8,529 nt of DNA from Bacteroidales bacterium (GTDB lineage: Bacteria; Bacteroidota; Bacteroidia; Bacteroidales; ML635J-15): positions 1 through 8,529 of the forward strand of contig JAQVPT010000152.1 in the NCBI GenBank assembly GCA_028701945.1, in the 5' to 3' direction. The notes beneath the pieces are model-generated. The model was not told where the DNA came from. It did not search any database and saw only the letters and a list, made by a program, of their open reading frames with translations. Position numbers and translations under genes: made by a program. Shown piece after piece: positions 1 through 4,686 of this stretch (the first letter of the stretch is position 1; each line of letters opens with the position of its first letter).

Positions 1-2
1 TA

Positions 3-182
3 GTTTCAACTTCGGCAAATCTTGCAGGGCAAAAGCCTCCATTAGGTTTTTTTGGTATCGTTAATGAAATTAAAATGGCGGTCGATTACATAGTGCCGAT
101 TAAACTAAATCAACTTAGCTCTGCAAGAAGCTCTGATATAATTAAAGTTTGGAAGTCTGGTAAATTTGAAGTTATTAGATAG
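3..182 (+). CDS. threonylcarbamoyl-AMP synthase, C-terminal part (5' end outside window)
   Basis: The reading frame is open from the window edge for 59 codons and ends at TAG 180-182. The visible protein begins VSTSANLAGQKPP and ends SGKFEVIR. The S-T-S-A-N motif followed by a Gly/Pro stretch, then 'VDYIV', then a short SSDIIKV...G...VIR tail, is the usual C-terminal pattern of the Sua5/YciO/YrdC family. These enzymes make threonylcarbamoyl-AMP from Thr, bicarbonate and ATP for the t6A37 modification of tRNAs, in the cytoplasm. Only about the last third of a single-domain TsaC-type protein is visible. I therefore cannot tell whether it is the short TsaC form, though the tail ends directly after the YrdC fold with no Sua5 extension. 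The next gene, prmC, also serves translation. Family assignment is from motif recognition and the exact name is inferred. Confidence 0.8.
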   Translation, partial: VSTSANLAGQKPPLGFFGIVNEIKMAVDYIVPIKLNQLSSARSSDIIKVWKSGKFEVIR

Positions 183-203
183 GGTTTGCATCAAAACTGA
201 AAA

Positions 204-235
204 CTCCAGCAATCAAGTGGGAGTGATTACTGGAG
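204..235. repeat. inverted repeat (hairpin) between tsaC-like gene and prmC
   Basis: CTCCAGCAATCA (204-215) pairs with TGATTACTGGAG (224-235): eleven of twelve positions pair, with one C/A mismatch at 210/229 and an 8-base loop. It lies 21 bases after the tsaC-like stop. On the + strand it is followed by A residues rather than a T tract, so it is not a standard intrinsic terminator in that direction. In the - direction it is followed by TTTTCAGTTTT, but no - strand gene is visible that it could end. It may be an mRNA 3'-end stabiliser, an imperfect terminator or a protein site. Confidence 0.55.
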
Positions 236-285
236 AAAAATTCAGACATTTTCAAAAAGTTACCGACCAGCAAAAATCAAATACA

Positions 286-308
286 GTGCCAAATAAAATT
301 ATTTGCAC
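286..308. repeat. AT-rich inverted repeat upstream of prmC
   Basis: GTGC-C-AAATAA (286-296) is complementary to TTATTTGCAC (299-308), with a single unpaired C at 290 and almost no spacer. With a 2-base centre it cannot close fully as a hairpin, so it resembles a near-palindromic protein-binding site more than a terminator. It ends 33 bases before the probable prmC promoter box. Its function is not known, and the arms are AT-rich enough that chance is possible. Confidence 0.35.
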
Positions 309-341
309 CAATTTTACCAATAATATCACAAATCATTTTAT

Positions 342-349
342 TAAATTTG
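342..349 (+). promoter_or_regulatory. candidate promoter -7 box for prmC
   Basis: TAAATTTG is an exact match to the Bacteroidota -7 consensus TAnnTTTG and ends 15 bases before the ATG at 365. No good TTTG -33 element is seen at the usual 19-21 base distance. The box also contains the TTG that would be the upstream alternative start of prmC, which favours the ATG at 365 as the true start. Confidence 0.45.
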
Positions 350-364
350 ACGCAAATAATAAAA

Positions 365-1216
365 ATGATAACGCTAAAAACATATATTAGTCAACTAATA
401 AAATCTCTTGAGAAATTATACTCAAAAGATGAAGCATCTTCAGTTGCTGAGTTTTATGTTGTCGAAACACTAAAATATAGACGAACAGATTTATTGCTTG
501 CGAAGGATGAAACACTATCCGAAAGTGATTATTTAAAACTTAGTAAAAATCAATTTCGATTATTACAAGGAGAACCTGTTCAATATGTTACCAATACAGC
601 TTGGTTTTATGGTCGAAAGTTTTTTGTTGATAAAAATGTTCTGATTCCGCGACAAGAAACAGAACTAATGGTTGATAATATTATTCGGGAAAACAAAGAT
701 AAATCAATCAAAATTCTTGATATTGGAACAGGATCGGGCTGCATTCCTATATGTCTTAAAAAAGAACTTGCTGATTCGCAGGTTTTCGCATTGGATATTT
801 CTAAAGAGGCATTAGAAATTGCACACAAAAATGCTGTATTAAATAATGCTAATATTGAATTTATTAATTTTGACATCCTTTCTGAAAATAGAATCCCCAT
901 AAACGAACAATTTGATGTAATTATTAGTAATCCGCCTTATGTAACTATATCGGAGAAGAAACTTATGCACTTAAATGTACTCGCATTTGAACCCGAACTT
1001 GCTCTTTTTGTTACTGACGAAAATCCATTTGTATTCTATCAGGCTATATTAAGTAAAATAAAGGCAATACTTAAACCTTCCGGAGTTTTGTGGTTAGAAA
1101 TAAATGAGAAGTTTCCGCAAGAAATTGTAGAATTATGCGAAAAAAGTGGTTTTGGAACAAACGATATTATAATAGATATTAATAAAAAGCCAAGATTTGT
1201 AAAATCGAATTTTTAA
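365..1216 (+). CDS. prmC: peptide chain release factor N5-glutamine methyltransferase
   Basis: PrmC methylates the Gln of the GGQ motif in RF1 and RF2 using S-adenosylmethionine, in the cytoplasm. With the ATG at 365 the protein has 283 residues, normal for the family. An N-terminal helical domain (about 1-75) binds the release factor and ends in GEPVQYVT. It is followed by VLIPRQETELMV, a form of the PrmC motif 'IPRxxTE'. The Rossmann methyltransferase domain has the SAM motif DIGTGSG at residues 119-125 and the catalytic NPPY at 189-192, preceded by IIS as in true PrmC. A TTG at 347 in the same frame would add six residues. I reject it because it sits inside a TAnnTTTG promoter box and ATG 365 gives the expected N-terminus. 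No Shine-Dalgarno sequence is seen. The 182-base gap after the tsaC-like gene argues for its own promoter. Confidence 0.93.
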   Translation: MITLKTYISQLIKSLEKLYSKDEASSVAEFYVVETLKYRRTDLLLAKDETLSESDYLKLSKNQFRLLQGEPVQYVTNTAWFYGRKFFVDKNVLIPRQETELMVDNIIRENKDKSIKILDIGTGSGCIPICLKKELADSQVFALDISKEALEIAHKNAVLNNANIEFINFDILSENRIPINEQFDVIISNPPYVTISEKKLMHLNVLAFEPELALFVTDENPFVFYQAILSKIKAILKPSGVLWLEINEKFPQEIVELCEKSGFGTNDIIIDINKKPRFVKSNF

Positions 1217-1222
1217 AATTTG

Positions 1223-1230
1223 TATATTTG
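1223..1230 (+). promoter_or_regulatory. candidate promoter -7 box for the lipoprotein gene
   Basis: TATATTTG is an exact TAnnTTTG match in the 34-base gap between prmC and the lipoprotein gene, ending 20 bases before the ATG. A TTTG at 1196-1199 lies 23 bases upstream, slightly farther than the usual 19-21. This suggests the lipoprotein gene can be transcribed separately from prmC. Confidence 0.5.
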
Positions 1231-1250
1231 TTGAACCAAATTTAATAATT

Positions 1251-1937
1251 ATGAAAAAGCTAGCTTTATTGAACATTGTTTTCGTGACAATTTTATGTGT
1301 TTTTAGCTCTTGCAAGCGTGAAGGCAGCTCTGATGTTAATCAAGATAGAATACATGTTGTTTATGAAATGGCATATAACAAGGCAACAGACATTACTTAT
1401 GCAATGACTACTTTCTTTTTTGGAAGTATTATTGGAACAAGACTTGAATTGTCAAATCCTAGTAAAGTTACTTGTAACGATGAGTTATTAAGTTTTGAAT
1501 CAGTCTTGGCTAATTATGTAAAACAATATACTGGTTTTATAGATACTGGCAGTTTTAAATTTACAGACACAGATGGTAAAACTTTTGTGAATATGGTTTA
1601 TATTAAAGAAGTCGGGTTTCCAGAAAATATCGACACTATTATAAAAGGAAGCTCATTTAAACTTGATTTTATTGGAGAACCTCTTGCTCAGGGAGAAAGT
1701 GTCTATGCACATATTGCAGGATTATCAGAAAATGTCAGCATAAGTGTTTATCAAAACACATTTGGTGCAACGTCAATTATAATTCCAGCTAATGAGACCA
1801 GCAAACTCAGTGTTGGTACATTCAATTTATATTTACGAAGGAGAACCGAAACAACTCCGCAAGAAAAAAGCTCGGCAGGGGCATCCTGTACTGGGACATA
1901 TACAACTAATGAAGTTAAGATAGAAGTCATAGATTGA
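1251..1937 (+). CDS. putative lipoprotein of unknown function
   Basis: The 228-residue product starts MKKLALLNIV, followed by a hydrophobic stretch and the lipobox-like FSSC with Cys21 as the probable lipidation site. The residues after the Cys are charged and polar (KREGSSD), typical of Bacteroidota lipoproteins. The mature part of about 208 residues has no further membrane segment and alternates short hydrophobic strands with Gly, Ser and Thr, so it is probably mostly beta. It contains two cysteines besides those of the leader (in KVTCNDE and GASCTG), which could form a disulphide. I do not recognise a family. The location (inner or outer membrane, facing periplasm or surface) cannot be read from the sequence; there is no clear acidic surface-export signal right after the Cys. 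The 34-base gap after prmC carries its own promoter box, so an operon with prmC is not required. Confidence 0.8.
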   Translation: MKKLALLNIVFVTILCVFSSCKREGSSDVNQDRIHVVYEMAYNKATDITYAMTTFFFGSIIGTRLELSNPSKVTCNDELLSFESVLANYVKQYTGFIDTGSFKFTDTDGKTFVNMVYIKEVGFPENIDTIIKGSSFKLDFIGEPLAQGESVYAHIAGLSENVSISVYQNTFGATSIIIPANETSKLSVGTFNLYLRRRTETTPQEKSSAGASCTGTYTTNEVKIEVID

Positions 1938-2131
1938 GTTTTTTGATTCTATAATGGAAATACTTTAGGTGGCAACTGATAAATTTGTATAAACTTTATT
2001 GAGAACTGAGAGTAGTGAACTGAGAAACCAAATGTGTTTAAAAATATAGTTTTTTATATGATAAAGTCATTTAAACTATTAAGTTTGTGGTACAATATTT
2101 ATTTTTGATATAATTAATTAAATCGCTAATT
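1938..2131. other. intergenic spacer with short direct repeat, upstream of double pgk
   Basis: This AT-rich stretch has no credible gene. It holds two copies of GAACTGAGA (2003-2011 and 2017-2025) at a 14-base period, of unknown meaning. There is a T run just after the lipoprotein stop (1940-1945), but no GC-rich stem precedes it, so I do not call a terminator. The candidate promoter of the next gene is at its 3' end. Confidence 0.5.
2100..2107 (+). promoter_or_regulatory. candidate promoter -7 box for the double phosphoglycerate kinase gene
   Basis: TATTTTTG is an exact match to TAnnTTTG, ending 24 bases before the ATG at 2132. The nearest TTTG (2084-2087) is only 12 bases upstream, too close for a standard -33 element. 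That TTTG is instead 21 bases from a TATAAT at 2109-2114, an alternative promoter core. I cannot choose between them from sequence alone. Confidence 0.4.
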
Positions 2132-4519
2132 ATGAATAACTTAGACGTTTACAGTTTTGAAGGGAAAAGAGTATTGTTAAGAGTGGATTTTAATATTCCT
2201 ATAATTAGTGATGATAATGAGACTGTTGATGATACAAGAATAAGACTATCATTACCGACAATTCAAAAAATCTTATCAGAAAACGGGTCAATAGTTTTAC
2301 TCACGCATTGGGGAAGACCTAATGGAGAGTATGACGAGAGTCGGTCTTTAAAGCATATACTACCAAAAATTGAAAAACTAATAGGAAGAAAAATTAAGTT
2401 CTGTGAAGATCCTGTTTCGGAGTCAACATTAAAATGTTCACAATCGCTTAAAGCGGGTGAAATTATGTTGCTTGAAAATCTCAGGTTCTTTAAAGAAGAA
2501 ATTACTGCTGATGAGAAATTTGCCGAAAAATTATCTAAATTAGGCGACTGTTATGTTAATAATTCTTTTGGTACAGCCCATAGAAATCATGCTTCAACTG
2601 TTACCATTGCTAAGTTTTTTCCTTACGATAAAATGTTTGGATATGTTTTTGAAAGTGAGATAAAAAAACTTGATAAACTAACAAAAAATGCAGAATCCCC
2701 ATTTACTCTAATGATCGGAGGCGATAAAGTAAGTACCAAGATAGGTATTGTTGAGGCTTTGTTGCCAAAAATAGACAATCTTCTTATTGGTGGTGGTATT
2801 GCATTTACTTTCGCAGTTGCAAAAGGTTTTAATGTGGGAAAATCACTTGTCGAAAAAGAATATGTTAGTGTTGCTAAAAGAATACTGGAAACAGCTGAGA
2901 AATTTAATGTAAATATTCAATTACCAGTTGATTGCTTAATTGCAGATAAAAATGGGAACGATGCAAATATTGAACATTGTGAGTTTTCTGAAATCCCTGA
3001 TGACTGGACGGCATTAGATATTGGAATTAAAACAGTAGATGTTTTTGCTGAGATTATTGAGGATTCGAAAACTTTGCTTTGGGATGGACCTATGGGAGTT
3101 TATGAGATGCCACACTTTTCTTATGGAACACTTAAACTTGCACTTTCGGTGGCACGGGCAACCGACAAAGGATTGTATTCTGTCGTTGGTGGTGGTAACA
3201 CAATTGCTGCAATTAATAAATATAGTCTCGCACATAAAATATCGTACATAAGTTCGGCTGGTGCAGCTTTACTCGAGTATTTTGAAAAGAAAAATTTACC
3301 TTCGATAAAAGCAATAGCGGAGTCTTTTAGCATTGACGATTATAATTTTTATGGTAAAAGAGCATTAATCAGAGTCGATTTTAATGTTCCATTAGATAAA
3401 AACAACGAAATTGTTGATAATACTCGAATTGTTACCGCAATTCCTACAATACGAAAAATTCTTGCCGATGGCGGCTCTGTAATTCTTATGACGCATCTTG
3501 GTCGTCCTAAAGGAGAGTACGAGGAAAAGTATTCAGTTAAACATATTGTAGCGTATCTTTCAAAAATTCTTGAAACCAAAGTGAAATTTGCACCCGATTG
3601 TATTGGAAAAGAAACTCTTGAAATGTCTAAAACGTTGATGCCTCGAGAAGTTATGATACTCGAAAATCTTAGGTTTAATCCTCTTGAAATTAAAAATGAT
3701 GAGGGATTTGCTAAACAACTTGCCAGTTTGGGTGATGTTTATATCATGAATGCGTTTGGAACAGCACATAGAGCTCATGCCTCTACTTACATGATTGCTA
3801 AATTCTTTCCCGAAGACAAAATGTTAGGCTATCTTGTTGAAAGTGAAATAAATAACATTGATAGAGTGCTTTATAAAGGCGAAAAGCCTTTTACTGCAAT
3901 TGTTGGCGGATCAAAAGTATCTACAAAAATTGACATTATCAGAGCATTGATGGAAAAAGTTGATAACCTTATTATTGGTGGAGGTATTGCATTTACTTTT
4001 ATTAAAGCTATGGGTGGCAGTATTGGAGATTCGTTGATAGAAGAAGATTATGTTTCAGTTGCATCAGAAATACTCGAGCAGGCCATGCGGACAGATGTTA
4101 AATTGTATTTGCCTATAGATTGTGTTATTGCCGATAAATTTGATAATAATGCAAAAATAAAACATTGTAAAATCAATGAAATTCCTAAGGGTTGGATGGG
4201 GCTTGATATTGGTGTAAAATCAGCTGAAACGTTCAATAAAGTTATCGAAAAATCGAATACGATATTATGGAATGGTCCGATGGGAGTTTTTGAGATGGAT
4301 CATTTTTGTAATGGCACAATTAAAATGGCTCTAGCTATATCCAGATCAACTGATTTTGGTGCATTTTCTCTTGTTGGTGGTGGCGATAGCATTGCTGCTC
4401 TTAATAAATATGGACTCGCACATAAAATATCGTATGTTTCTACCGCTGGTGGAGCCCTTCTTGAGTATATCGAAGGCAGGGAATTGCCAAGTCTTAAAGC
4501 GATAAAAAGCAGGTTATAG
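2132..4519 (+). CDS. pgk: tandem phosphoglycerate kinase (two complete PGK domains in one protein)
   Basis: Phosphoglycerate kinase transfers phosphate between 1,3-bisphosphoglycerate and ADP in glycolysis, in the cytoplasm, and is usually one domain pair of about 390-420 residues. This 795-residue product carries the whole enzyme twice: residues about 1-398 and 400-795, with practically no linker. Half 1 has RVDFNIP (17-23), the substrate Arg36, THWGRP (58-63), ENLRF (115-119), GTAHR (147-151), GGDKVSTK (196-203), WDGPMG (317-322) and GGGNT (353-357). Half 2 has RVDFNVP (414-420), Arg432, THLGRP, ENLRF, GTAHR (to Arg547), GGSKVSTK with Lys595, WNGPMG (Asn714) and GGGDS (Asp752). Half 2 is close to canonical. 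Half 1 has Asn-to-Asp at 318, Asp-to-Asn at 356 and SSAGA (374-378) where the family has STGGG, all at the nucleotide or phosphate site. About half of the aligned positions agree by eye, so the copies are old and this is not an assembly duplication. The ATG at 2132 gives the usual short PGK N-terminus. Confidence 0.95.
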   Translation: MNNLDVYSFEGKRVLLRVDFNIPIISDDNETVDDTRIRLSLPTIQKILSENGSIVLLTHWGRPNGEYDESRSLKHILPKIEKLIGRKIKFCEDPVSESTLKCSQSLKAGEIMLLENLRFFKEEITADEKFAEKLSKLGDCYVNNSFGTAHRNHASTVTIAKFFPYDKMFGYVFESEIKKLDKLTKNAESPFTLMIGGDKVSTKIGIVEALLPKIDNLLIGGGIAFTFAVAKGFNVGKSLVEKEYVSVAKRILETAEKFNVNIQLPVDCLIADKNGNDANIEHCEFSEIPDDWTALDIGIKTVDVFAEIIEDSKTLLWDGPMGVYEMPHFSYGTLKLALSVARATDKGLYSVVGGGNTIAAINKYSLAHKISYISSAGAALLEYFEKKNLPSIKAIAESFSIDDYNFYGKRALIRVDFNVPLDKNNEIVDNTRIVTAIPTIRKILADGGSVILMTHLGRPKGEYEEKYSVKHIVAYLSKILETKVKFAPDCIGKETLEMSKTLMPREVMILENLRFNPLEIKNDEGFAKQLASLGDVYIMNAFGTAHRAHASTYMIAKFFPEDKMLGYLVESEINNIDRVLYKGEKPFTAIVGGSKVSTKIDIIRALMEKVDNLIIGGGIAFTFIKAMGGSIGDSLIEEDYVSVASEILEQAMRTDVKLYLPIDCVIADKFDNNAKIKHCKINEIPKGWMGLDIGVKSAETFNKVIEKSNTILWNGPMGVFEMDHFCNGTIKMALAISRSTDFGAFSLVGGGDSIAALNKYGLAHKISYVSTAGGALLEYIEGRELPSLKAIKSRL
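2162..4516 (+). repeat. head-to-tail internal duplication of the PGK coding unit
   Basis: The two halves align with an offset of 397 residues at the N-terminal motif (Asp19/Asp416) and 396 afterwards. The single one-residue indel falls between RVDFN-P and the substrate Arg. DNA identity is patchy. A 20-base exact match, CTCGCACATAAAATATCGTA, occurs at 3227-3246 and 4415-4434, exactly 1188 bases apart (396 codons), in the segment encoding LAHKISY. The C-terminus of half 1 (LPSIKAIAES) runs straight into the N-terminal strand of half 2 (YGKRALIRVDFN), so this is a true tandem and not two genes read as one. Confidence 0.9.
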
Positions 4520-4577
4520 TATTTTTTCTAAATATTAAACCCTAACTTTAAGGGATAATTAGCAAAAAAGCTTGTCG

Positions 4578-4625
4578 ATACGTAATTATACGTAATCCAA
4601 TGAAATAACGACAGATATACGTAAT
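4578..4625. promoter_or_regulatory. three ATACGTAAT repeats, candidate operator for the TonB receptor gene
   Basis: ATACGTAAT occurs exactly at 4578-4586, 4588-4596 and 4617-4625. Each copy contains the palindrome TACGTA. The spacings are 10 bases (about one helical turn) and 29 bases (about three turns). The third copy ends 27 bases before the TAATTTTG box, where a -33 element should be but is not seen. This placement fits a regulator bound at or in place of the -33 region. No regulator can be named from the motif. Confidence 0.45.
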
Positions 4626-4652
4626 AAATTAAGCAGAACTAATTATATTTCT

Positions 4653-4660
4653 TAATTTTG
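4653..4660 (+). promoter_or_regulatory. candidate promoter -7 box for the TonB-dependent receptor gene
   Basis: TAATTTTG matches TAnnTTTG exactly and ends 26 bases before the ATG at 4687. No TTTG -33 element lies 19-21 bases upstream; that position is taken by an ATACGTAAT repeat, which could mean transcription depends on an activator. Confidence 0.45.
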
Positions 4661-4686
4661 TTGTCATTAATCATTATTATTGTAAT

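Noticed and set aside
347..364. Upstream TTG start for prmC, adding six residues
   Set aside because: The TTG lies inside an exact TAnnTTTG promoter box and an ATG follows 18 bases later, giving a normal PrmC N-terminus.
166..390. 74-codon + strand frame starting with TTG between the tsaC-like gene and prmC
   Set aside because: It overlaps the end of the tsaC-like gene and the start of prmC in another frame, begins with TTG, contains the hairpin 204-235, and has an Asn/Thr/Lys-rich composition typical of translated AT-rich spacer.
607..900. 97-codon - strand frame inside prmC
   Set aside because: It is wholly antisense to a well-supported gene, with no recognisable motif.
3014..3778. Several short frames on both strands inside the double pgk
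   Set aside because: All overlap conserved PGK motif blocks and are shadows of the real frame.
4541..4555. CCCT...AGGG stem after the pgk gene as a terminator
   Set aside because: It has only four base pairs and is followed by ATAATTAGC rather than a T tract.
4661..4684. Fur-box-like AT-rich TCATTAATCATTATTATTG before the receptor gene
   Set aside because: It has some resemblance to GATAATGATAATCATTATC, but there is no clear dyad and AT-rich DNA gives such matches easily.
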